A stretch of 12,067 nucleotides of DNA from positions 1-12,067 of the forward strand of contig JANRKG010000145.1 of the NCBI GenBank assembly GCA_033763635.1. The letters run 5' to 3'. Below are positions 5,929 to 12,067 of the stretch, piece after piece. Numbering within the stretch: position 1 is the stretch's first letter; the number at the start of each line of letters is the position of its first letter. The translations under genes and the position numbers were made by a program. Source of the stretch: JANRKG01 sp033763635. Its GTDB lineage: Bacteria; Cyanobacteriota; Cyanobacteriia; GCF-001939115. The notes under the pieces are model-generated. The model was not told where the DNA came from. It saw nothing but the letters and a program-made list of their open reading frames with translations, and did not search any database.

Positions 5929-6680
5929 GATATTTTTTCTGACCACTTCCGGTAGCATCGGGCTGTAATCCAATAGGGGTGAAAGACCTCTAAAAAGTGT
6001 TGTTGCAGAGTCCGAAAGAATGCCTCAACGAGAACCGGATCATCCAGGTGAAAGGGATGCTCTCCCTGAAAGCCTTTGAAAAAGCTCCAGTTTAAGATCA
6101 TCCTTCCTTCATCCGCCAGAATTTGATGAAACTTCAGTAATTGCTGCGCCGGATTGGGCAGATGTTCTAACACATCAAAAGAGACAATTGTATCAAAAAC
6201 TTCCTGGTCTGGAATTTCAGAGCAGCACCGTACTTTTTGGCCCAATCCCATCTGCTGAATTCGGTAATTGACAAACTTCTGACTAATGGGATTAATGTCG
6301 CAATAAACGACCTCAGTGACCTGGGGAGAGAGGGCAGCGGCGATCGTATGGGTGCCAATTCCACCGCCAAAATCCAGCACATTTCCCTGGGCACGATCGG
6401 CAATCAATCGCAACGTATCGCCAATATAATCCCGGCTGGAAAGGTGCCATGCTCCTAACTCAAACAGGTAGATTTCTCCCACCTTATCCCGATAGAAAGC
6501 GGTGGCCTGCTCCCAGTCAAAATCCTTATGGCCTAATTCAGCCATTTCTTGTTGCGCTGCCGCTAATTTTGTCTCTAAAACTTCTGAGTCAAGCTGCAAA
6601 AAATCGCGAATATGTTGCTTCAAATGAAAGGCATCCTGCCAGTAACCACTTAAACAGGATGGAGTTGGAGTCTGAACCAT
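5925..6680 (-). CDS. Class I SAM-dependent methyltransferase
   Basis: This 251-residue cytoplasmic protein has the Rossmann-type methyltransferase core. Motif I, NVLDFGGGIGTHT, is at 100-112. The acidic end of strand 2 is at VVYCDINP (124-131), with Asp128 expected to hold the SAM ribose. Motif IV is FDVLEHLPNP (168-177), and strand 5 is GRMILNW (192-198). An N-terminal helical extension of about 80 residues (HIRDFLQLDSEVL..., YLFELGAWHLSSR) precedes the core and probably shapes the substrate site. The C-terminal part (HPFHLDDPVLVEAFF) resembles methyltransferases of the Methyltransf_11/UbiE-like type acting on small molecules or glycans; the substrate cannot be named. The ATG is at 6678-6680, with only a weak AGG upstream. 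It diverges from the GT2 gene across 81 AT-rich bp, so co-regulation is possible. It overlaps the HEAT gene tail to tail by 4 bp. Confidence 0.87.
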   Translation of the reverse strand: MVQTPTPSCLSGYWQDAFHLKQHIRDFLQLDSEVLETKLAAAQQEMAELGHKDFDWEQATAFYRDKVGEIYLFELGAWHLSSRDYIGDTLRLIADRAQGNVLDFGGGIGTHTIAAALSPQVTEVVYCDINPISQKFVNYRIQQMGLGQKVRCCSEIPDQEVFDTIVSFDVLEHLPNPAQQLLKFHQILADEGRMILNWSFFKGFQGEHPFHLDDPVLVEAFFRTLQQHFLEVFHPYWITARCYRKWSEKIS

Positions 6681-6761
6681 GATTTTTTGCCTGGACGAGT
6701 TCTTATCAATTTATGATATTACTGTGCGATGCCCATCCGATTGTGTAGTTGCAGATAAAAC

Positions 6762-7436
6762 ATGAGTCCTATCGTTTTTGATCTTTCCCCCGAAATTAGT
6801 GTTATTGTCTGCACCTATAATCGGGCCAGGTATTTAAGTGACTGTATTGAGAGTGTTGTCCACCAAACTTTTCAAAATTGGGAATTGATTATTGTTGATG
6901 ATGGCAGTCAGGATGACACTTTTGTAATCGTAAATACCTATCTTCAAAAATTTAATAATATTCGATATCTGAAGCATCAAAATCGCAAACAGGCGATCGC
7001 AAAAAATGTAGGAATTCAGGCTTCTTTCGCACCCTACTTAACCTTTCTCGATAGCGATGATTCCTACAAACCTGAGCATTTAGAATCCCGACTTTCCTAT
7101 CTCAAGAAACATCCTGAAGTTGACTTAATTGAGGGTGGATTCTTGACTGAAGAAGAAATTTTTGTGGCGGACTATTACCAGCCCGGTAAGACGATTAATC
7201 TGAAGGAGTGTGTTTTAGGTCCAACCTTTTTTGGCAAACGGCGTGTCTTTTTTGAACTTCAGGGATTTAAGAATTTTACTTACGGAGAAGATACGGATCT
7301 GTGGGAGCGGGCGGAAAAGCACTTTAAAACCCAACGAATTTCTGGACCCGAAACTTATGTTTATACCAGAGCAGAAACGAGTGTCACTAAGAGTGCTTTA
7401 GCTGATCTTTCTTCCCCTGAATCAAGAGTTAATTGA
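6762..7436 (+). CDS. Family 2 glycosyltransferase (GT-A fold)
   Basis: GT2 enzymes transfer a sugar from a nucleotide-sugar donor to an acceptor with inversion. The 224-residue protein starts with the family signature ISVIVCTYNRARYLSDCIESV (12-32). It continues with LIIVDDGSQDD (42-52), whose Asp pair binds the nucleotide, the metal-binding DxD in FLDSDDSY (95-102), and the probable catalytic-base region YGEDTDLWERA (174-184, ED at 176-177). There is no C-terminal membrane helix, so it should be cytoplasmic or peripheral. The product ends one base before the ATG of the sugar-binding lipoprotein gene, which makes co-transcription with the transporter likely. Base composition is more AT-rich than in the permease genes downstream, so it may have joined this operon separately. 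Donor and acceptor are unknown. Confidence 0.88.
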   Translation: MSPIVFDLSPEISVIVCTYNRARYLSDCIESVVHQTFQNWELIIVDDGSQDDTFVIVNTYLQKFNNIRYLKHQNRKQAIAKNVGIQASFAPYLTFLDSDDSYKPEHLESRLSYLKKHPEVDLIEGGFLTEEEIFVADYYQPGKTINLKECVLGPTFFGKRRVFFELQGFKNFTYGEDTDLWERAEKHFKTQRISGPETYVYTRAETSVTKSALADLSSPESRVN

Positions 7437-7437
7437 A

Positions 7438-8754
7438 ATGCAAATCAGCAGAATGAGTGGCATTCAACGGAGTTCAGGTTTGCGATATTCATGGGGTCGA
7501 ATGATCCTGCTGATACTTATTTTTTGCCTTTGTTTGCTGCCCCTCACAGGATGTCAGGCAACTCCGCCAAAAGCGAATGGAGTGATTCATTTGACCCTCT
7601 GGCAGGGCATCAATCCCCCCAGCAATCGGGAGGTTTTTCAAAAACTGGTAGATACGTTCAACCGTACCCATTCAGAGATTCAAGTTGAGTCTATTTTTGC
7701 CGGAGAACTTGACCAACAACTTCCCAAAATATTAACGGCTGTGATTGGCAATTCTCCGCCTGATTTACTGGCTTTTTATCCTCAAATCACAGGACAATTT
7801 GTGGAATTAGGAGCCATCACACCCTTAGAAAACTGGTTAGAAAATTCCCCCATTCAATCAGAGATTTTTCCTAATTTATTGGACGAATTAAAGTTAAACG
7901 GGCATCTCTGGTCTGTGCCCCTCTACACCAGTAATATTGGGATTTTTTACCGATCGGATCTCTTTCAAGCCGCAGGGATTCCCGAACCTCCCAAAACCTG
8001 GGCTGAATTGCGGGATGCGGCGCGAAAGCTCACGATCGATCGCAATGGGGACGGTCGCCCCGAACAGTATGGGATGTTGCTTCCTCTGGGAAAAGGCGAA
8101 TGGACCGTTTTTAGCTGGTATCCCTTTTTAGAAGCGGCGGGAGGGGCGATCGTTAGCAACAATGCACCTGATCTCACCAACCCAGGCGCGATTCGGGCAC
8201 TGCAATTCTGGCAAGACCTGCTAAAGGATGGCTCTGCGACCCTCTCCCCACCCGAACGGGGCTACGAGGAAGATGCATTTCTGGGGGGACGGGTGGCCAT
8301 GCAGATTACCGGACCCTGGACCTATATCGCGAAGTCTAAAGTGCCCTACAAAGTCTTCCCCATTCCGTCTGAAGTTCGCCCTGCCACCGTCACCGGAACA
8401 GGCAACCTGTTTGTGATGAAGACCAATCCTGAGCGCGAACGGGCCGCCACCCAGTTTCTAGAGTATGTTTTGAGTGAGGAATTTCAAACGGAATGGAGTA
8501 TTGGTACTGGGTTCTTGCCCGTGAATATGAAGTCGGCTCAGAGTCAGGAATACCAGCAATTTGTGCAACAAAAGCCGATGATGCAAATGTTTATGGATCA
8601 AATTCCCGTGGCCTATCCCCGACCGACGATCGCCGGATACAGTCGCCTCTCAGATAGTTTGGGACGGGCGATCGAGGCTACATTACTGGGCAAAACCTCG
8701 GCAGCGGATGCCCTCAAAGCGGCACAGGAACGGTTAGATCTAATTTGGGATTGA
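7438..8754 (+). CDS. Carbohydrate ABC transporter substrate-binding lipoprotein (MalE/UgpB type)
   Basis: This is the extracytoplasmic solute-binding protein of a CUT1-type sugar importer. It has 438 residues. A basic N-terminus and hydrophobic core (23-35) lead to lipobox LTGC with Cys39, so the mature protein should be lipid-anchored on the periplasmic side. Family landmarks are LTLWQG near 52, FQKLVDTFNRTH near 67-78, SPPDLLAFYP near 105, the hinge region VPLYTSNIGIFYRSDLF near 160-177 followed by AAGIPEPPKTW, and the EF-hand-like DRNGDGRPEQYG. GRVAMQITGPW near 284-294 is also a family landmark. The ATG at 7438 is one base after the GT2 stop; later in-frame ATGs at 7453 and 7501 are possible starts. 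The ligand is probably a sugar, sugar derivative or glycerol-linked sugar but cannot be read from the sequence. Permeases follow after 88 bp. Confidence 0.92.
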   Translation: MQISRMSGIQRSSGLRYSWGRMILLILIFCLCLLPLTGCQATPPKANGVIHLTLWQGINPPSNREVFQKLVDTFNRTHSEIQVESIFAGELDQQLPKILTAVIGNSPPDLLAFYPQITGQFVELGAITPLENWLENSPIQSEIFPNLLDELKLNGHLWSVPLYTSNIGIFYRSDLFQAAGIPEPPKTWAELRDAARKLTIDRNGDGRPEQYGMLLPLGKGEWTVFSWYPFLEAAGGAIVSNNAPDLTNPGAIRALQFWQDLLKDGSATLSPPERGYEEDAFLGGRVAMQITGPWTYIAKSKVPYKVFPIPSEVRPATVTGTGNLFVMKTNPERERAATQFLEYVLSEEFQTEWSIGTGFLPVNMKSAQSQEYQQFVQQKPMMQMFMDQIPVAYPRPTIAGYSRLSDSLGRAIEATLLGKTSAADALKAAQERLDLIWD

Positions 8755-8765
8755 ATCTAAATGTG

Positions 8766-8786
8766 AAATTCCGATCGACGGGATTT
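8766..8786 (+). other. Intercistronic hairpin between binding protein and permease genes
   Basis: AAATTCC (8766-8772) and GGGATTT (8780-8786) form a 7-bp stem with one G-U pair around GATCGAC, 11 bp after the binding-protein stop. The following bases are TGGGG, so the T tract is short. Such structures after binding-protein genes often protect or partly end the transcript, giving more binding protein than permease. That role is inferred here. Confidence 0.4.
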
Positions 8787-8842
8787 TGGGGTAGAGTGAC
8801 TGCGTAGGGGATGTATTAATCGCGAATCAACAACCAACGCGC

Positions 8843-9742
8843 ATGGTGGAAAAAGCGGACGATCGGGATTGGGATGGACGAAATTGGGACGGGAGGCGAT
8901 CGATCCAGAAAGCCCGTATCCTGGACCTTGTGAATGTCGCCCTATTACTGGTAGGGGCCGGAATTGTGTTGTTACCCCTGGGGGCCATGCTCCTGAATTC
9001 CCTGGGTTCCCCCGATATCACCCTATCCCAGGGACTTGGACCCTACTTGAAAGCCCTCCTGCAACAGGGATGGAACTGGAACAATTACCGGGAAGCCTGG
9101 GAGCGAGGCCGATTTCCCCTGGCTTTTGCCAACTCTACCCTGGTGGCCCTGGCGGTTACTGCGTTTCAAGTTTTTACATCCGCCCTGGCAGGCTATGCCC
9201 TGGCCCGATTGAAGTTTGCAGGACGGCAATTGTTGTTACTCATTGTCATTGCAACCCTGATCATTCCCTTTCAGATGTTGGTGATTCCCATTTTCTTGAT
9301 TTTGAAATGGGGACATCTCATTAATACTTACGCAGCCCTCATTCTGCCTACTGCGGTGAACGGATTTGGGATTTTTCTACTGCGTCAGTATTTCCTGACG
9401 GTTCCAATAGAATTAGAGGAAGCGGCAATTCTGGACGGTGCAAATCGCTGGCAAATTCTCTGGGATGTGATGTTGCCGCTGGCCCGTCCTGCCCTGGTGA
9501 CACTGTTTTTGTTTGCCTTCATTGGCGAATGGAATGACCTGTTCAAACCCCTGGTGTTTACCACGCGTCCCGAACTCCGCACGGTACAACTGGCTTTAGC
9601 AGAATTTCAGGGGCAATTTACGAATAACTGGCCTTTGTTGATGGCAGCGGTGGTGATTGCAACGATTCCAGTTGTTGCCCTGTTTCTGGTTGGACAACGG
9701 CAATTTATTCGGGGAATTGCCATGACTGGCTTAAAAGGCTGA
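8843..9742 (+). CDS. Carbohydrate ABC transporter permease, MalG/UgpE type
   Basis: This inner-membrane subunit of a CUT1 sugar importer has 299 residues and about six transmembrane helices (roughly 28-50, 90-115, 122-145, 152-172, 213-235, 265-287). The EAA loop that docks to the ATPase is clear at about 192-217: EAAILDGANRWQILWDVMLP followed by LARPAL. The C-terminal form, with FVLVGQ-like FLVGQRQFIRGIAMTGLKG, is typical of MalG/UgpE proteins. The N-terminus before the first helix is unusual: a short charged segment with the repeated words DWDGR and NWDGR at residues 9-18. The ATG at 8843 has no Shine-Dalgarno; the frame is open upstream only to a TAG about 50 bp away without another good start. 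It sits before, not after, the MalF-type gene, reversing the common malF-malG order. Confidence 0.92.
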   Translation: MVEKADDRDWDGRNWDGRRSIQKARILDLVNVALLLVGAGIVLLPLGAMLLNSLGSPDITLSQGLGPYLKALLQQGWNWNNYREAWERGRFPLAFANSTLVALAVTAFQVFTSALAGYALARLKFAGRQLLLLIVIATLIIPFQMLVIPIFLILKWGHLINTYAALILPTAVNGFGIFLLRQYFLTVPIELEEAAILDGANRWQILWDVMLPLARPALVTLFLFAFIGEWNDLFKPLVFTTRPELRTVQLALAEFQGQFTNNWPLLMAAVVIATIPVVALFLVGQRQFIRGIAMTGLKG

Positions 9743-9744
9743 GG
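9741..9744 (+). promoter_or_regulatory. Shine-Dalgarno GAGG for the MalF-type permease
   Basis: GAGG begins inside the stop codon of the preceding permease gene and stands 7 nt before the ATG at 9752. This supports that start and translational coupling of the two membrane subunits. Confidence 0.6.
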
Positions 9745-9751
9745 AAGCGTT

Positions 9752-10627
9752 ATGACAACTCGATCGCAATCTCTACCCGAATCCGCTTCAGCCTGGTTGT
9801 TCCTGGCTCCAGCCCTGGTGTTGTTGGGGGTTTTTGTGATTGGGCCGATCGTCTACCTGGCCTACCTCAGCTTCACCACTGGAAGTTTCACCCAGCAGGG
9901 CATTCGCTGGAGTGGGCTGACGAATTATCTGCGCTTACTGACATCTCCCGATTTCTGGCAGGTATTGGGAAATACGGCTTACTTTACGATCGCCACAGTC
10001 ATTCCCAGCATTGTCATTCCTCTAGGGTTGGCAGTGTTGCTCAACCAAACCCGGTTCTTTCAAGGGCTATTGCGAACCGCCTACTTTATTCCCTCGATTA
10101 CATCCCTCGTGGCGGTGGGCCTGGGGTTTCGGTGGTTGTTTCAGGCAGATGGGCTGGTGAATGCCCTGGTTACAGGGTTGGGAGGGGAGCCGATTCCCTG
10201 GTTAAGTAGTACGGTTTGGGCAATGCCTGTTCTGGTCCTCCTGAGTGCCTGGAAGCAACTGGGGTTTAATTTAGTCGTTTTCCTGGCGGGACTCCAGACC
10301 ATTTCCGAATCCCTGTATGAGGCGGCAAAAATTGACGGAGCCGATCGCTGGCAACGCTTCTGGCACATTACCCTTCCCAGTTTGCGCCCTACCCTGGTGT
10401 TTGCGATCGTCACGACTACAATTTTCACCCTCCGCAGTTTTGAGCAGGTGTACGTGATTACGGGGGGTGGGCCATTGAATTCTACGAACCTTCTGGTCTA
10501 CTACATCTACACTGAAGCCTTTGCTCAGTTTGATTTTGGCTATGCTGCTGCCGCTGCAACCGGGTTACTTCTGCTGGCCTTCGGCCTGGTGTATGTGCAG
10601 TTAAAACTTTCTAGGGACGAGTTATGA
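9752..10627 (+). CDS. Carbohydrate ABC transporter permease, MalF/UgpA type
   Basis: This is the second membrane subunit of the sugar importer, 291 residues with about six transmembrane helices. The first is AWLFLAPALVLLGVFVIGP near 14-32, the typical start of UgpA/LacF-type proteins that lack the large periplasmic loop of E. coli MalF. The EAA loop lies at about 189-214, EAAKIDGADRWQRFWHITLP followed by SLRPTL. It is followed by FEQVYVITGGGPLNSTNLLVYYIY (near 229-253), a highly conserved UgpA-type segment. It starts 9 bp after the MalG-type gene, and its stop overlaps the start of the LD-carboxypeptidase gene (ATGA). The pair with the upstream permease should form the heterodimeric channel. 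No ATPase gene is in the window, so a shared MalK/MsiK-like ATPase encoded elsewhere is expected. Confidence 0.93.
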   Translation: MTTRSQSLPESASAWLFLAPALVLLGVFVIGPIVYLAYLSFTTGSFTQQGIRWSGLTNYLRLLTSPDFWQVLGNTAYFTIATVIPSIVIPLGLAVLLNQTRFFQGLLRTAYFIPSITSLVAVGLGFRWLFQADGLVNALVTGLGGEPIPWLSSTVWAMPVLVLLSAWKQLGFNLVVFLAGLQTISESLYEAAKIDGADRWQRFWHITLPSLRPTLVFAIVTTTIFTLRSFEQVYVITGGGPLNSTNLLVYYIYTEAFAQFDFGYAAAAATGLLLLAFGLVYVQLKLSRDEL

Positions 10628-11517
10628 AACCCTGCCAGCCTCCCGCACCTTTGCAACCCGGCGATCGGCTCTGGGTGATTGCGCCCAGCGGGGCACTCCG
10701 GGAACAGGAGCGTTTTCACAAAGGAGTAGAGTTGTGGCGATCGCAGGGCTATGAGGTGCAACTGAGTCCGGGATATGACGATCGCTGGGGCTACCTGGCG
10801 GGAACGGATGCACACCGTCGCCAGCAATTGCTGAATGCCCTGAAAGATCCCCATTGTCGGGGAATTCTCTGTGCGCGGGGAGGCTGGGGTGGGGCGCGGC
10901 TTCTAGAGAATTGGGATTGGCCTGATGGGTCTCCCAAATGGCTGATTGGCTTTTCTGATATTACAAGTTTGCTCTGGAGCTTGAGTCAGCAAGGTATTGC
11001 GGGGGTTCATGGTCCCCTCTTGACGACCCTGGCAACCGAACCAGAGTGGTCCCAGCAACGATTGTTCGATTGGGTGACTGGAAAAGCACTGCCTCCCCTC
11101 CCAGGTACAGGCTGGGTGGGCAGCACAGCAACGGGCTTGCTGCTACCTGCGAACCTGACCGTTGCCACCCATCTCCTCCATACCGTGCATCAACCCGATT
11201 TGTCAGGGGTCATCCTGGCGCTGGAGGATGTGACAGAAGCGCCCTACCGGATCGATCGCCTCCTTACTCAATGGCGCATGACGGGAGCCTTGCAAACTGT
11301 TAAAGGAATTGCTTTGGGCCGTTTCAGCCAGTGTCAGCCTCCCGCGAATGTTCCCAGTTTCACCGTTGAGGAAGTCTTGCACGATCGCCTCACGGATTTG
11401 GGAATTCCGATCGTTGCAGATCTCCCGTTTGGGCATGATGGACCCAATGCTGCCTTACCTGTAGGGGTTCCAGTTTCTTTGGATGGCGATCGGGGCATGT
11501 TGCACATTAAGATTTGA
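10624..11517 (+). CDS. LD-carboxypeptidase, peptidase family S66 (LdcA-like)
   Basis: LdcA enzymes remove the terminal D-alanine from cytoplasmic murein tetrapeptides during cell-wall recycling. The S66 family also includes MccF, which inactivates microcin C. The 297-residue protein has the expected order: PGDRLWVIAPSG (12-23), GYLAGTD (56-62), ILCARGGWG (81-89), then the catalytic Ser in GFSDITSL (Ser111), Glu in LALEDVTEAPY (Glu201) and His in LPFGHDGPN (His271). No signal peptide is seen, in keeping with a cytoplasmic enzyme. The ATG shares the bases ATGA with the stop of the MalF-type permease, implying translational coupling. This ties the enzyme to the importer and suggests a muropeptide or related peptide-containing substrate, though an incidental operon partner cannot be excluded. 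The next gene converges after 18 bp. Confidence 0.9.
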   Translation: MKPCQPPAPLQPGDRLWVIAPSGALREQERFHKGVELWRSQGYEVQLSPGYDDRWGYLAGTDAHRRQQLLNALKDPHCRGILCARGGWGGARLLENWDWPDGSPKWLIGFSDITSLLWSLSQQGIAGVHGPLLTTLATEPEWSQQRLFDWVTGKALPPLPGTGWVGSTATGLLLPANLTVATHLLHTVHQPDLSGVILALEDVTEAPYRIDRLLTQWRMTGALQTVKGIALGRFSQCQPPANVPSFTVEEVLHDRLTDLGIPIVADLPFGHDGPNAALPVGVPVSLDGDRGMLHIKI

Positions 11518-11535
11518 TATCCATCACCCTCTAAA

Positions 11536-11976
11536 TTAAGCAACTCGCCAATTCTTGCCATGCAACTCTTGCAGAGTTTCTTCGAGAACAGGGCTTAGTA
11601 TCTTCATGCTGGTGTCTTGGGGTAACTGAGACTCCTGAATCACACCCTTTTGATAAAGAACGAAGAATAAGCCTAACAAGAGCGCTTTAAATTCCATTTC
11701 GTTTTGTAATCCAGGAATTTCAATCACTTTAGTGGGCGACAGAATCAAGATCGTATGCTTGGGATCTTTCACCCAAACGACCGTCTTAACATCAGAAATC
11801 TTTAACTGTGCTTCTTTCTTGTTATTCAAATAAAAACGAATATATTCATCATCAATATAAATTTTTTCTTGTTGGCTAATATCAAACTCGCGATAACAAA
11901 TCAGAAAAATAATTGCAATGATTTCGAGGCCGTCTGTCCACTCAATATTGGCGTTAAATGAGGTGAAGAGTTTCAA
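11536..11976 (-). CDS. Conserved-looking protein of unknown function, AT-rich
   Basis: I do not recognise the family. The frame gives 146 residues from a TTG at 11974-11976; no ATG or GTG lies upstream before an in-frame TGA, and there is no clear ribosome binding site, so the start is weak. A hydrophobic patch (LEIIAIIFLICY, about 17-28) is followed by alternating beta-like segments: EKIYIDDEYIRFYL, AQLKISDVKTVVWV, HTILILSPTKVIEI. A helical stretch (FKALLLGLFFVLYQKG) comes next. The pattern of beta strands ending in a helix, with ISDVKTV and a hydrophobic short strand, resembles bacterial PH-like domains, but this is only an impression. The gene is clearly richer in A/T than its neighbours, and it converges on the LD-carboxypeptidase gene with an 18-bp gap. 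Confidence 0.6.
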   Translation of the reverse strand: MKLFTSFNANIEWTDGLEIIAIIFLICYREFDISQQEKIYIDDEYIRFYLNNKKEAQLKISDVKTVVWVKDPKHTILILSPTKVIEIPGLQNEMEFKALLLGLFFVLYQKGVIQESQLPQDTSMKILSPVLEETLQELHGKNWRVA

Positions 11977-12067
11977 GAGATCGATCGAGCTTCTCTCGCC
12001 TTGACCGCCTGTCGGTCGCAGTCCAGCAGCCCTTCCTCGTCAGGCAGTTGAACATGCCGGCGAGCAA
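11977..12067. other. GC-rich tail at the window end, no identified gene
   Basis: These 91 bases are much richer in G/C than the gene to their left. A plus-strand frame is open from 11967 to the window end (it includes SRLDRLSVAVQQPFLVRQLN and an ATG at 12051-12053), and a minus-strand frame is also partly open. Neither is long enough to assign. A CGATCG palindrome sits at the boundary (11981-11988, TCGATCGA). Confidence 0.3.

Noticed and set aside
8869..9324. Plus-strand open frame of 151 codons inside the MalG-type permease gene
   Set aside because: An out-of-frame shadow; the permease frame has clear family motifs over the same stretch.

Overview
The window looks like the chromosome of a cyanobacterium, probably a filamentous or Leptolyngbya-like one. 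The main evidence is the density of CGATCG, the core of the cyanobacterial HIP1 repeat GCGATCGC: about 40 copies by eye in 12 kb, where chance would give about three. Full HIP1 octamers occur at 3957, 6993 and 10737. The gene content also fits: a short soluble SppA, a stand-alone AroH-type chorismate mutase, and a sugar ABC transporter without its own ATPase. Species cannot be fixed from the sequence.

Layout. At 2-340 (+) is the C-terminal part of a PIN-domain (VapC-like) toxin nuclease. It converges on a block of three minus-strand genes, transcribed in the order sppA (2167-3018), aroH (1676-2065), galT (357-1355). Between aroH and galT lies a 320-bp gap holding four consecutive inverted repeats, two of them with related, oppositely oriented loops (a probable dispersed palindromic repeat). 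An EamA/DMT exporter (3192-4253, +) diverges from sppA. After a 442-bp gap with no convincing gene comes a secreted or membrane-anchored HEAT-repeat protein (4696-5928, +). Its stop codon overlaps that of a convergent SAM-dependent methyltransferase (5925-6680, -).

Diverging from the methyltransferase is a five-gene plus-strand set: GT2 glycosyltransferase (6762-7436), sugar-binding lipoprotein (7438-8754), MalG/UgpE-type permease (8843-9742), MalF/UgpA-type permease (9752-10627), and an S66 LD-carboxypeptidase (10624-11517). The spacings are 1, 88, 9 and -4 bp. These genes probably form one transcription unit for uptake of a carbohydrate. The 4-bp coupling of an LD-carboxypeptidase to the permeases raises the possibility that the imported substrate is a cell-wall (muropeptide or amino-sugar) fragment. 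That is inference. The ATPase must come from elsewhere in the genome.

The window ends with an AT-rich unknown gene (11536-11976, -) and a short GC-rich tail with no identified gene. The most useful follow-up points are the transporter/LD-carboxypeptidase operon, the chorismate mutase with Gln and Asp where the Bacillus enzyme has catalytic Glu78 and Cys75, the structured element between aroH and galT, and the consistently tight convergent gene junctions.
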